A DNA stretch of 64,000 nt from Ruegeria pomeroyi (GTDB lineage: Bacteria; Pseudomonadota; Alphaproteobacteria; Rhodobacterales; Rhodobacteraceae). The stretch is taken from contig NZ_JAGQAG010000001.1 of NCBI RefSeq assembly GCF_021405525.1, forward strand, positions 3,443,501 to 3,507,500. The letters are read 5' to 3'. Below, in pieces: positions 29,839 to 38,584 of this stretch. The position numbers were made by a program, and so were the translations under genes. Within the stretch, counting starts at the first letter, position 1, and each line of letters begins with the position of its first letter. The notes under the pieces were generated by a model. The model saw only the letters and a list, made by a program, of their open reading frames with translations, had not been told where the DNA came from and did not search any database.

Positions 29839-30039
29839 TCAGTTCGCAGCTTCAGCGGCTTTTTCGTTCAACACGGTCTGCACACGGGCAACGTCGCGGC
29901 GGACGGTGCGGATGCGGGCCGTGCTTTCGAGCTGACCGGTGGCCTGCTGGAAGCGCAGGTTGAACGCCTCCTTCTTCAGGTTGACCAGATCTTCCCGGAG
30001 CTGATCCGGGGTCTTGTTACGCAGTTCCTGGGCGTTCAT
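29839..30039 (-). CDS. rpmC: 50S ribosomal protein L29
   Basis: 66-residue uL29: two helices, with [33 protein letters not shown]. It is normally downstream of rplP, but here heads its own transcript 4.1 kb away from rplP, with a promoter-like sequence about 120 bp upstream. Confidence 0.96.
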   Translation of the reverse strand: MNAQELRNKTPDQLREDLVNLKKEAFNLRFQQATGQLESTARIRTVRRDVARVQTVLNEKAAEAAN

Positions 30040-30119
30040 CGCCTTTTCCTTTGCTCAAAACACCAGAGGGCCCCGTGGCCGGGTCACCCTTGACCTGGTG
30101 GATGAATGACAAACAAGCG

Positions 30120-30143
30120 AATCCCCCGCTGGCGCGGGGGAAC
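30120..30143 (-). promoter_or_regulatory. Leader hairpin upstream of rpmC
   Basis: Stem CCCCCGC/GCGGGGG with a TGGC loop lies between the promoter-like hexamers and the rpmC start, in the presumed 5' untranslated region. It could be a structural or regulatory leader element. Confidence 0.4.
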
Positions 30144-30155
30144 GCAAGATGCCGC

Positions 30156-30184
30156 TCTATAGGAGAGTTGCCATGGGAGGGCAA
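30156..30184 (-). promoter_or_regulatory. Sigma-70-like promoter for the rpmC-rpmD operon
   Basis: Minus-strand TTGCCC, 17-nt spacer, TATAGA, about 120 bp before rpmC and 39 bp from the end of the cNMP-binding gene. It supplies a start point for the separated half of the S10/spc cluster. Confidence 0.6.
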
Positions 30185-30222
30185 GGGAAAGTTCGCCCGT
30201 ACACATGACCGGCGACCTGCTG

Positions 30223-30921
30223 TCAGTCGGCCGTCCCGCCAACCGACCGAACGGCGGTTTCGGCACCGGCGTTCTGATAGGCCAGCTTGGCGCGCATGTC
30301 GCGGGCAACACCCGCCTCGACGGCCGCCATGGCCGCCGGGTTGCTCTCGCGCAGGCGGTCGAGCTTGGGCCGCTCGATCCGCCAGACCCACCCCTCGTTC
30401 TGCATCACCGCCGTCGCCACCGCCAGTCCATCCCCCATCAGGGACATCTCGCCGATGAAATGGCCCTCGCCCACCAGCCGCAGCAGCCGACCTTGTCGTT
30501 CAATCCGAACCACGCCGGACGCCACATAGGTCAGGAACTCGGGTCGCTGCCCTTCATGTGTCAGCACCGTCTCGGATGGCAGCGTTTCCCAGCGCCCCAT
30601 ATCCAGCAACCGGCGGGTACGCCCCGGCGAAAGCCCGCTCAGCAGGGTTTCGCGAAACCGGTCCTCCTCAGGGGTGAACCGCGCGCGCCGGTCGTTGCGC
30701 CACAGCAGGGCAAGCTCGGCAACGTTCACCACAACCAACAGGCTCTGCCAGAACACGCCCACCGGGTTTTGCAGCCAGAAATGATCGAACGCGATGCCCG
30801 CCAACGCCGAGGCGATCACGAACAGCCTCAGCCACAGCATGTGGCGCATCAGCATCGACAGCACGAGCAGCAGATAGGACAAATGCCCCGCCCAGCCTTC
30901 GATGATGAACCCCAGATCCAT
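30223..30921 (-). CDS. Popeye-like membrane protein with cyclic-nucleotide-binding domain
   Basis: 232-residue protein. The first about 95 residues form three hydrophobic helices with HFWLQNPVGVFWQSLLVVVNVAEL between them. A cNMP-binding (Crp-type) beta-roll follows at about 110-205, including the ASGVVRIERQGRLLRLVGEGHFIGEMSLMGDG segment. No helix-turn-helix follows, so it is not a DNA-binding Crp protein. The layout resembles bacterial POPDC-like proteins. It lies in the block separating rplP from rpmC. Ligand and role are unknown. Confidence 0.78.
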   Translation of the reverse strand: MDLGFIIEGWAGHLSYLLLVLSMLMRHMLWLRLFVIASALAGIAFDHFWLQNPVGVFWQSLLVVVNVAELALLWRNDRRARFTPEEDRFRETLLSGLSPGRTRRLLDMGRWETLPSETVLTHEGQRPEFLTYVASGVVRIERQGRLLRLVGEGHFIGEMSLMGDGLAVATAVMQNEGWVWRIERPKLDRLRESNPAAMAAVEAGVARDMRAKLAYQNAGAETAVRSVGGTAD

Positions 30922-31013
30922 GCGCGCGATGTCCGCTAGTCCCGCCGGTGTTTCTCCGGCCTCCTTTCAGCGATAGCGGTCCCCTCGGTTGCATTCAAGC
31001 ACGGCGCGGGGGC

Positions 31014-31511
31014 CTAACGGTTGGCGGTCGCGCGTTTCAACACCTCAAGCATCTGGGCGACCTGTTCCGGGGTCAGCCGGCCATGCCCCACCAGGAACGC
31101 CGCGATATCCCGATCCGTATAGCGACCGGTCAGCTCACCCTCGCGCAGAATCAGACTGTGGCGCGCCAGATCACGGGCCGAGACATGACAGGCCCGGCAT
31201 TTCTGCCGGAACAGCTGCCCCGAGGCACGGATCATGTCGAAATGGGCAAGCAGGATCGCAACCTCCTGCGGGGTCAGGCGGCCATGGCCCGCCTTCAGCA
31301 TGGCCGCGACGGAGCGTCCCGACCGTTGCCCCGTCAACCCCTCTTGCGTCAGCGCCAGATCCTGCCAGACGAAATCACCGGCATGCGACAGATGGCACCC
31401 GGCGCAGCGTTCTTCGTACAGACGATGCGGATCGACCGATTGCGCCCGCGCGGGCGCAGCCAGAAACAGGGCAAGAAGGGCAGTCAAAAGGGGCAGAGAG
31501 ATACGCGGCAT
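31014..31511 (-). CDS. Diheme c-type cytochrome
   Basis: 165-residue exported protein. A signal peptide covers about residues 1-23 (cleavage after ARA). Two heme-attachment motifs, CAGCH and CRACH, are followed by repeated GHGRLTPQEV / GHGRLTPEQV segments, so the two halves look like an internal duplication, each with one heme. It is likely a periplasmic electron carrier. The start is the ATG before PRISL; the open frame upstream lacks signal-like character. It is isolated within the ribosomal-cluster insertion. Confidence 0.85.
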   Translation of the reverse strand: MPRISLPLLTALLALFLAAPARAQSVDPHRLYEERCAGCHLSHAGDFVWQDLALTQEGLTGQRSGRSVAAMLKAGHGRLTPQEVAILLAHFDMIRASGQLFRQKCRACHVSARDLARHSLILREGELTGRYTDRDIAAFLVGHGRLTPEQVAQMLEVLKRATANR

Positions 31512-31637
31512 GGCACATTCGCGACCAAAGACAAGCGCTGCCGCTGGCGCGTCACGCCGGAGCAGCGCGCCCAATTTAGAGCAACGCGCGAATGATCCCC
31601 ATGACTTCGGTCAAATCCGGTGCTGCCGGCGCCAGGA

Positions 31638-32258
31638 TCACTCCCACCGATAGTTGAAGCTGACCGAGATGCGTTCCTCTTCAGCCATGTTCATTGGAAC
31701 CTCGTGGCGCAGCCAGCTTTCCCAGAGCAGCACATCGCCCACATCGGGTTTCATATAGATAAAGGGCTGCAATTCGCGCCGGGCGGTCTTGGTGCGCGTC
31801 GGCGCCGCCATCATCCGGCCCGAACGGGGGTCTTCCAGCTTCAGCGCGCTGGCACCGTCGGGCATGGCGACATAGGTGGTGCCGGAAATCACCGAATGCG
31901 GATGCAGGTGGCTGGAATGCATGCCGCCCTGCGGCAGGATGTTGATCCAGAGATCCTCGAGCACCAGTTTGCGCCCGTCCAGATCGAACTCCAGATCGGC
32001 TGCAAAGGCCGCGACATGGGCGTCGAGCGATGTGACCAGATCTGCAAAGATCGGAAACCGCCAGGGCAGATCGGTGAGCGAGGCATAGGAGGTATAGCCG
32101 GGATAGCCGTTTTCCTCGCACCATTCCTGTCCGGCCTCGTCATCCTCGGCGATGGAATAGCAGGACGCCTCCATCTCGTCCGGGTCGATGGCGGGGCCAT
32201 GTTCGGACAGGCGGGCGCGATAGAGGCGGGTGACAAAGAGGGATTCGATCTGGGACAT
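31638..32258 (-). CDS. TIGR02466-type putative 2-oxoglutarate/Fe(II) oxygenase
   Basis: 206-residue protein with the features of the TIGR02466 / 2OG-Fe(II)-like family: WINILPQGGMHSSHLHPHSVISGTTYVA, with His ligands in HLHPH, then GDVLLWESWLRHEVPMN near the end with another His and a trailing Arg. Such proteins are predicted dioxygenases of unknown substrate. The start is the MSQIESLF methionine. It has 66 bp to the HxlR regulator gene upstream on the same strand. Confidence 0.75.
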   Translation of the reverse strand: MSQIESLFVTRLYRARLSEHGPAIDPDEMEASCYSIAEDDEAGQEWCEENGYPGYTSYASLTDLPWRFPIFADLVTSLDAHVAAFAADLEFDLDGRKLVLEDLWINILPQGGMHSSHLHPHSVISGTTYVAMPDGASALKLEDPRSGRMMAAPTRTKTARRELQPFIYMKPDVGDVLLWESWLRHEVPMNMAEEERISVSFNYRWE

Positions 32259-32324
32259 GGCGGAGTCATAGACCAACCCGGGAACACGCGCGAGAGCCAG
32301 TCGCCGCGACAGCAATATTCGATG

Positions 32325-33026
32325 TCAAACGGCCCGAGCCAGACCCTCGACCCTGGCGTACATACTTAGTCTGAGCCATCGTCCGATCGTCTTTTCCAGT
32401 CGTTTGTCTCCTGACATGAAAAACCTCCCGCTGTCGATCTCGCGACCGTAAGACATCCGGCCAAGATAGATGCCGGTCATCACGGACACACCCGTCTCGA
32501 TGAACAAATCCACCTCAAAGCCGGGATCCGCAGCACACAGTTCCACCGGAACACCCGGACGAACGACCAGCCAATAGGTCGACGCAGGGGAGGTTGCGTC
32601 CGAAAAGTTGAAACGGACAACCGTCCGGCCCGGCGGCAGCGCATCGACCACGATCCGGTTTCGAAGGGTCCACATCAGGACATCCGCATCACGGTCTTCG
32701 AGCGCCACATCGACAGATACATTGCGCTGCGCCCACCGCGCGAGACCTTCGAGGATCGGATCCAGTTCGACGGCCTTCTCGGTACGGATATAGTCAATCA
32801 CACCGCTGGCTGGGTCATCGATCCGTTCGACAAGCCCATTCTGCTGCATCTCTTTCAGGCGTTTGGCCAGCAGAGTCGGCGAGATTCCGGGTAGGCCGCG
32901 TTTGATATCGTTGAAACGGGTCGAACCGGTGGAGAGCTCTCCGAGGATCTGAATGGTCCAACGGGGATTGAGGACTTCGCAAGCCTTGGAAGTCGGGCAA
33001 AAGAGACCAAACGGTTTGGTCGTCAT
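32325..33026 (-). CDS. HxlR-family transcriptional regulator with C-terminal sterol-carrier-like domain
   Basis: 233-residue protein. The N-terminal winged helix of the HxlR type (residues about 8-100) begins CPTSKACEVLNPRWTIQILGEL and has RFNDIKRGLPGISPTLLAKRLKEMQQNGLVER. The C-terminal 120 residues resemble an SCP2-like lipid- or ligand-binding fold (inference from layout). It is divergent from a small DUF1127-like gene 170 bp away, and upstream of the putative oxygenase, which it may control. Confidence 0.85.
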   Translation of the reverse strand: MTTKPFGLFCPTSKACEVLNPRWTIQILGELSTGSTRFNDIKRGLPGISPTLLAKRLKEMQQNGLVERIDDPASGVIDYIRTEKAVELDPILEGLARWAQRNVSVDVALEDRDADVLMWTLRNRIVVDALPPGRTVVRFNFSDATSPASTYWLVVRPGVPVELCAADPGFEVDLFIETGVSVMTGIYLGRMSYGREIDSGRFFMSGDKRLEKTIGRWLRLSMYARVEGLARAV

Positions 33027-33195
33027 CTCGTACCTCCATCTTATGGTCTGTCGGATATGTGACAGTCTATCCGGGCCCGGGATATCGCTCCAGTACAGAA
33101 GCTGTACCGGTTCTGGTTCACTTCCTACACTGCCCCGCGCCATGATTGAGGTGGCACACTGTCGTCAGATGAACCCCGAACAAGGACTACGACAG

Positions 33196-33444
33196 ATGAT
33201 CTCCCTCGCACATGCCGCAACCGAGCAGACCCGCCTTCATAATGCCCCTTCCATGAATCGGTTCCTTTTGATCGCCCAAGGGCTATTGCTCCGCTGGCAT
33301 GTGATGGCCACTTTGTCCCTGCTATCGGACCGCGGATTGCGCGACATCGGGCTGACACGCGACGATGTCATGTCGGTTGCACGAGATACCAGCGGAATTG
33401 ACCAGATTGAGCAGACGCGGCTTCGTCAGTCCAGAAACTGGTAG
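33196..33444 (+). CDS. DUF1127-like mini-protein
   Basis: 82-residue protein whose C-terminal LSLLSDRGLRDIGLTRDDVMSVAR matches the DUF1127 block. The start is chosen at MISLAHAATEQ because AAGGAC precedes it; upstream in-frame ATGs at 33142 and 33169 are possible. It is the only plus-strand gene in the insertion, divergent from the HxlR gene. A second DUF1127 gene sits at 24590, also inside a broken ribosomal operon. Confidence 0.75.
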   Translation: MISLAHAATEQTRLHNAPSMNRFLLIAQGLLLRWHVMATLSLLSDRGLRDIGLTRDDVMSVARDTSGIDQIEQTRLRQSRNW

Positions 33445-33531
33445 AATGCACAGCAATGAACAAAAAGCGCCCGTCGGGAAATCGGCGGGTCTCCTTATGG
33501 TTTGGCGCACCACTTTCCACCCTTTGCCTGT

Positions 33532-34080
33532 TCAGGTCTGGACCGGACCCTTGCCGCAGCGGGGGATCGGGCGTCCGCCGTCAGCATAGGCCAGGCACAT
33601 GACAATCTCGTCCGGGCCCGGTGCATCCGCCATGACCAGGGTCATCGTGTCGAAATGATCAAAGGACCAGGGGTTGTCCTTGTGACCCAGCGGCAGGTCA
33701 ATCGTTGTGCCCGGTCCGCCCAGTTTTACATTGGAAGGGATCACCGCCGCCCCGCCACCCGCTGCCACGCGCATCGGCGCACCCAGTTTGGGATGCACAA
33801 CCGCCCCGCCCTGTTCCATGTCGCCATTTGCTCCGACAATCGCGGCCTTGCCGTAGGAAATCGGGGGATTGCCCAATTCGGCGATGGCTTGCCGTGCCAG
33901 AGCTTCGCCCAATTCGCGACCGATCTCGAACAGGGGCGAGAGGTCACGAAAGAACCGACCCGCCAGCGGATTGCGAAACGCGACCATGACAGCCACCCGG
34001 GTCACGGGATGGCAAGGTTCACCGAAGGCATCCGCGGTAATGATTTCACGCTGAAAAACGGTCTTGCGGGGCTGCGCCAA
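33532..34080 (-). CDS. Amino acid synthesis (AA_synth, PF06684) family protein, TTG start
   Basis: 182-residue protein with the ISYGKAAIVGANGDMEQGGAVVHPKLGAPMR and GGGAAVIPSNVKLG stretches, HFDTMTL and APGPDEI...ADGGRPIPR of the DUF1185/AA_synth family. Members are found beside amino-acid and aromatic catabolic genes and have no settled reaction. The start codon is TTG, supported by GGAGGTGA five bases upstream. It lies immediately after the rplP terminator, so it is not co-transcribed with the S10 genes. Confidence 0.75.
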   Translation of the reverse strand: MAQPRKTVFQREIITADAFGEPCHPVTRVAVMVAFRNPLAGRFFRDLSPLFEIGRELGEALARQAIAELGNPPISYGKAAIVGANGDMEQGGAVVHPKLGAPMRVAAGGGAAVIPSNVKLGGPGTTIDLPLGHKDNPWSFDHFDTMTLVMADAPGPDEIVMCLAYADGGRPIPRCGKGPVQT

Positions 34081-34134
34081 GGGTCACCTCCGGACACGGA
34101 ATGCACGAATTCTACGATGGATACCGAAAAAGGA

Positions 34135-34164
34135 AAACCCCCGCCGGTGTCCCGGCGGGGGTTT
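34135..34164 (-). terminator. Strong intrinsic terminator after rplP
   Basis: Minus-strand 13-bp stem AAACCCCCGCCGG/CCGGCGGGGGTTT followed by TTCCTTTTT, 25 bp past the rplP stop. It ends the rplB-rplP transcript. Confidence 0.92.
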
Positions 34165-34188
34165 CAAATACTTGTCGTAAGACCGGGA

Positions 34189-34602
34189 TTACCAGTCTTC
34201 GCGGACCACGACGCGGGTCTTGATCGGCAGCTTCATCGCGGCCAGGCGCAGGGCCTCGCGGGCGATGTCGTCATTGACGCCATCGATCTCGAACATCACG
34301 CGACCGGGCTTGACCTTGCAGGCCCAGTAATCCACCGAACCCTTACCTTTACCCATACGGACTTCGGTCGGCTTCGAGGTCACCGGCGTATCCGGGAAGA
34401 TCCGGATCCAGACGCGGCCCTGACGTTTCATGTGACGCGTCATGGCACGACGGGCGGCTTCGATCTGGCGGGCGGTAACCCGCTCGGGCTCCAGAGCCTT
34501 CAGACCATAGGTGCCGAAGTTCAGGTCGCTTCCGCCTTTTGCCAGACCGTGGATACGGCCCTTGAACATCTTGCGGAATTTAGTGCGCTTTGGTTGCAGC
34601 AT
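34189..34602 (-). CDS. rplP: 50S ribosomal protein L16
   Basis: 137-residue uL16: [19 protein letters not shown] and [25 protein letters not shown]. Normally followed at once by rpmC; here followed by a terminator. Confidence 0.98.
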   Translation of the reverse strand: MLQPKRTKFRKMFKGRIHGLAKGGSDLNFGTYGLKALEPERVTARQIEAARRAMTRHMKRQGRVWIRIFPDTPVTSKPTEVRMGKGKGSVDYWACKVKPGRVMFEIDGVNDDIAREALRLAAMKLPIKTRVVVREDW

Positions 34603-34614
34603 CTCTAATCCTCC

Positions 34615-35322
34615 TTAGCGGCGGCCACCGGCGCCACGCGGGGCCGGACCGTCCTGGAGTTCCTGTGCCTTGCGGTCACGCGCCTGCGGATCATGCTCGA
34701 GGATCTCGCCTTTGAAGATCCAGACCTTGATCCCGATGATCCCGTAAGGGGTCGAGGCTTCGGCCAGAGCATAATCGATATCGGCGCGCAGGGTGTGCAG
34801 GGGCACGCGGCCCTCGCGATACCACTCGGTCCGTGCGATCTCGGCACCGCCCAGACGGCCGGCGACGTTCACACGGATGCCCAGGGCACCCATCCGCATC
34901 GAGTTTTGCACCGCGCGCTTCATCGCACGGCGGAAGGACACGCGGCGTTCCAGCTGCTGTGCGATCGACTCGGCGACCAACTGAGCATCCATCTCGGGCT
35001 TGCGCACTTCGACGATGTTCAGGTGCAGCTCGCTGTCGGTCATGTTCGCCAGCTTCTTGCGCAGGGTCTCGATATCGGCGCCTTTCTTGCCGATGATCAC
35101 GCCAGGACGCGCAGTGTGGATCGTCACGCGGCACTTCTTGTGCGGACGTTCGATGATCACACGGGCGACACCGGCCTGCTTGCACTCTTCCTTGATGAAC
35201 TCGCGGATCGCGAGGTCTTCGAGCAGCAGATTGCCATAGTCCTTGGTATCTGCGTACCAGCGGCTGTCCCAGGTGCGGTTGACCTGAAGACGCATGCCGA
35301 TCGGATTGACTTTATGTCCCAT
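34615..35322 (-). CDS. rpsC: 30S ribosomal protein S3
   Basis: 235-residue uS3 with [12 protein letters not shown] start, KH domain ([23 protein letters not shown], about 54-80), and C-terminal [13 protein letters not shown]. One base overlaps rplV. Confidence 0.98.
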   Translation of the reverse strand: MGHKVNPIGMRLQVNRTWDSRWYADTKDYGNLLLEDLAIREFIKEECKQAGVARVIIERPHKKCRVTIHTARPGVIIGKKGADIETLRKKLANMTDSELHLNIVEVRKPEMDAQLVAESIAQQLERRVSFRRAMKRAVQNSMRMGALGIRVNVAGRLGGAEIARTEWYREGRVPLHTLRADIDYALAEASTPYGIIGIKVWIFKGEILEHDPQARDRKAQELQDGPAPRGAGGRR

Positions 35323-35702
35323 TAGGCTTGCTCCTCAACTTGACGCACCTTGATGGTGAGCTCCGAGAACGGCTTCATGATCTTGCCGAACCGGCCACGG
35401 GCCCGCGGGCGGCCGCGCTTCATGACCAGGTTCTTGCCAACCCATGCTTCGGCAACGATCAGCTCGTCCACGTCCAGGTTGTGGTTGTTTTCGGCATTGG
35501 CGATGGCGGACTGAAGGCATTTCTTCACGTCCTGCGCGATCCGCTTGTTCGAAAAAGTCAGATCGGTCAGGGCCTGTCCGACTTTCTTGCCGCGGATCAT
35601 CGCTGCAACCAGGTTCAGTTTCTGCGGGCTGGTGCGAAGCATGCGGGTTTTCGCCATTGCTTCGTTTTCGGCCACGCGGCGGGGGTTCTTTTCCTTGCCC
35701 AT
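35322..35702 (-). CDS. rplV: 50S ribosomal protein L22
   Basis: 126-residue uL22: [33 protein letters not shown], and the extended-loop segment [11 protein letters not shown] that lines the exit tunnel and is a known macrolide-resistance hotspot. Confidence 0.98.
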   Translation of the reverse strand: MGKEKNPRRVAENEAMAKTRMLRTSPQKLNLVAAMIRGKKVGQALTDLTFSNKRIAQDVKKCLQSAIANAENNHNLDVDELIVAEAWVGKNLVMKRGRPRARGRFGKIMKPFSELTIKVRQVEEQA

Positions 35703-35705
35703 GAC

Positions 35706-35984
35706 TTACTTCCGCTTCGCTTTTTTGTCAGCCGCGTGACCGTAATAGGTCCGGGTCGGCGAGTATTCACCGAACTTCTGACCGATCATGTCTTCGGAGA
35801 CGTTGACGGGGATGTGTTTCTGGCCGTTGTACACGCCAAAGGTCAGACCCACGAACTGGGGCAGGATAGTGGACCGGCGCGACCAGATCTTGATGACTTC
35901 GTTGCGGCCCGACTCGCGCGCTGCTGCTGCCTTCTTCAGGACATAAGCATCGACGAAAGGACCTTTCCAAACAGAGCGAGACAT
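35706..35984 (-). CDS. rpsS: 30S ribosomal protein S19
   Basis: 92-residue uS19: [43 protein letters not shown] and [25 protein letters not shown]. Confidence 0.98.
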   Translation of the reverse strand: MSRSVWKGPFVDAYVLKKAAAARESGRNEVIKIWSRRSTILPQFVGLTFGVYNGQKHIPVNVSEDMIGQKFGEYSPTRTYYGHAADKKAKRK

Positions 35985-35987
35985 TGC

Positions 35988-36830
35988 TTAACGCCCTTTC
36001 TTCTTGGCGTGACGCGAGCGAATGATCAGCTTTTGCGACGCTTTGTTCTTGTTGCGGGTACGGGTACCCTTGGTGTCCTTGCCCCACGGGGTCACCGGCG
36101 TACGGCCACCCGAGGTGCGACCCTCACCACCACCATGGGGGTGGTCGATCGGGTTCATTGCGACACCGCGAACCGACGGACGGATGCCCTTGTGCCGCAT
36201 GCGGCCGGCCTTGCCGTAGTTCTGGTTGCTGTTGTCGGGGTTCGACACGGCACCGACGGTGGCCATGCATTCCTGACGCACCATGCGCAGTTCGCCCGAG
36301 CTCAGACGGATCTGAGCGTAGCCGCCATCACGGCCCACGAACTGGGCGTAGGTGCCGGCGGCACGCGCGATCTGACCGCCCTTGCCGGGCTTCATCTCGA
36401 TGTTGTGCACGATGGTACCGATCGGCATGCCCGAGAAGGGCATCGCGTTACCCGGCTTGATGTCGGCCTTGGCGGATGCCACGACCTTGTCACCGACCGC
36501 CAGACGCTGCGGGGCCAGGATATAGGCCTGCTCGCCGTCTTCGTATTTGATCAGTGCGATAAACGCGGTCCGGTTCGGATCGTACTCGATCCGCTCGACG
36601 GTGGCCGCCACATCGAATTTGTTCCGTTTGAAGTCAACGATCCGGTAGAGGCGTTTTGCCCCACCACCGCGGCGACGCGAGGTGATCCGTCCGGTGTTGT
36701 TCCGACCGCCCGATTTAGTAAGACCCTCAGTGAGAGACTTGACCGGACGTCCTTTCCAAAGCTCCGAACGGTCGATCAGCACCAGCCCGCGCTGGCCCGG
36801 CGTCGTCGGCTTATACGACTTGAGTGCCAT
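35988..36830 (-). CDS. rplB: 50S ribosomal protein L2
   Basis: 280-residue uL2: [21 protein letters not shown], the RNA-binding core, and [40 protein letters not shown], which forms part of the peptidyl-transferase vicinity. It is complete but is the first gene of the cluster here: rplW, rplD, rplC and rpsJ are not upstream. Confidence 0.98.
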   Translation of the reverse strand: MALKSYKPTTPGQRGLVLIDRSELWKGRPVKSLTEGLTKSGGRNNTGRITSRRRGGGAKRLYRIVDFKRNKFDVAATVERIEYDPNRTAFIALIKYEDGEQAYILAPQRLAVGDKVVASAKADIKPGNAMPFSGMPIGTIVHNIEMKPGKGGQIARAAGTYAQFVGRDGGYAQIRLSSGELRMVRQECMATVGAVSNPDNSNQNYGKAGRMRHKGIRPSVRGVAMNPIDHPHGGGEGRTSGGRTPVTPWGKDTKGTRTRNKNKASQKLIIRSRHAKKKGR

Positions 36831-37055
36831 GCTTTCTGTCTTCCGTTTAGCAACGGCGGGTTGCCCCGCCTATGTATTGAGGCCCCCGTAGGTGCCCATT
36901 GTATAGGGCCCCGAAGGTCCCCGGCTGCAAAAATCACGAGCCCCGGGACGAATCCCAGGGCGCAAGATTGGGAGCATGTAACAAGGCAGCAAATGATTGT
37001 CTATAGAGAACCAAGAAAATAAGGCGGTGACGCTTTCAGCGCCAAAGTGTCAAAT
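36831..37055 (-). promoter_or_regulatory. Leader region of rplB with terminator and promoter-like sequence
   Basis: No gene seen. On the minus strand a perfect 8-bp stem with a TTCG loop (36941-36960) is followed by GATTTTT, an intrinsic terminator for whatever used to lie upstream. Downstream of it are TTGCAG and TATACA, 19 nt apart, a possible promoter. A second small hairpin GGCGGG/CCCGCC (36854-36869) is near the rplB start. Confidence 0.5.
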
Positions 37056-38130
37056 CTACTTTCCCAACGGGACGCTGAAGAACTGACTTTGGCAGTTAGA
37101 ACTCAGCCATCGCCCAGATCCAATGCCGCTTGCTGTCAAGCTCACCATAGCAACTGGAGAAACGCTCGGCCAGGACCGCGTCATCGCTGCGTAAAAATTC
37201 GAGACAGCGGCCAACGGCTTGCCAGTCTGGCCGAAGGCTTTAGCCAGGGCCTGGGCGTGCATCTCGTGCAGATAGTAACTACCGCTCCAATTCAGCACGT
37301 ATGATCCGGTGCCCACGCGCTCGTCCGCTATGATCGCGGCGAGAGAGCGCGTATAGGTCTCGCGCACGCCCTACCCCGTACCCCAGGCGTCAAGCGGGTT
37401 CTCTGCAGCGATACCGGGTTCGAGCACCGCCTGAACCGCCGCCATGGTGCCGGGCGACAGCTCGGCATAGTCAAGGCGGTGATCGTCTGCCATGTCAGCC
37501 ATTAATTCGAGCTCGCAACCGGAATTGTGGATCGAGGCGATGCCCGGAGCGGATGCTCCCCCCAACCCAGCGCAAATTGCGCCAGCATCGCCGCCACCTC
37601 GTCGATCGACCCCGCCATATAACCGCCCAGCCGCCGCACCAGCGCGCGGAACAGGGCATCGTCGCCCACCGGCGCGCCCGTATGCGAGCTCGCCATGCGT
37701 GCACTCAGGGCCGAGCGCCCAGCCTTGAGGATCGCCGCCGCAATGTCGCGGGTGGCCACCTCCTCCATCGCGGCGACAACTCCCTCCGGGTCGTGCACGG
37801 TTTCGAGGAACAGGCCGACCACGCGGGTTTCCGGCTGGTCGACCATCCAGCGCGGGTAGTCGGCGGTGGTGGTCACCGTCTCGGAGCCGGTGCTGACCGC
37901 CGGCGAAAACCGCAGCCGCCGGTCGTTGTTCATCAACGCCCAAGGATCGAGCCCGATTGCGCAATACCCCCCCGGTTTCGGGTTCAGCGGTACCGGAAAC
38001 GGAGTCACCCGCAGCGCACAACTGAAGCTATGAAACCCCATGCTGTTGGGGCCGCAGAGCGCGGCGCCAGCCGCGCGGACCCGATCGCCGATAAGGCGGC
38101 GCATCTCTGGATCGGGACATTCCGAATTGG
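37056..38130 (-). pseudogene. Decayed NDP-forming acyl-CoA synthetase
   Basis: Three minus-strand frames in turn encode consecutive parts of an NDP-forming acyl-CoA synthetase (acetate-CoA ligase family). The first (38130-37555) has CGPNSMGFHS, MNNDRRLRFSPAVSTGSE, ETRVVGLFLETVHDP and SHTGAPVGDDALF. The frame shifts near 37555 to HNSGCELELMADMADD...NPLDAWGTG. It shifts again near 37370 to LAAIIADERVGTGSYVL...KPLAA. The N-terminal CoA-binding domain and the ATP-grasp C-terminus are missing. It is non-functional. Confidence 0.82.
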
Positions 38131-38150
38131 AAACGAGCGATTTACCCGGC

Positions 38151-38516
38151 TTATACCGGGACGCTAATCGGCAACATGGCCCGAGCCGCCGTCTTGTCGC
38201 AGATCAGTGGGACAAAGCCCCACGCGGGCACCGACAGCCCGGCCCCGCCCTGCCTGATCAGGCGCGCCCGGTTAGCAAACTGCTCGACCGCAAGGATCGA
38301 CGGTTCCGCATCCATATACAGCAGATACGCCTATGGGGGGCGGGCAAAAAGGACCTTGGATCGATGGAACAGGGGAAAGCCCAGCATATCCTCGAGCCGC
38401 GAGAGCGCGATGCTGATGGCGGGCTGGGTCAAGTGGAGCCGGTCCGCCGCCTTCGAGACCGAGCTCTTCTCCATCAGGGCGTGGAAGACTTCGAGATGGC
38501 GCAGCTTCAGATGCAT
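38151..38516 (-). pseudogene. Truncated LysR-family regulator
   Basis: Starting at MHLKLRHLEVFHALMEKSSV, an intact LysR winged helix with SKAADRLHLTQPAISIALSRLE is read to residue 61, then hits a stop. Another frame immediately downstream encodes about 55 residues (YMDAEPSILAVEQFANRARL, then SVPAWGFVPL) that could be the tail of the effector domain. The central effector region is deleted. It is next to the decayed acyl-CoA synthetase, which it may once have controlled. Confidence 0.7.
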
Positions 38517-38584
38517 GGCGAGACTAAAAGAAACCAAACACCAGGGGACAGGCAGATTATCATTTTGTTACATTGCAGCAAGAT

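Noticed and set aside
33532..34080. First read as a DUF1028-type protein
   Set aside because: Motifs ISYGKAAIVG and GGRPIPR fit the AA_synth/DUF1185 family better.
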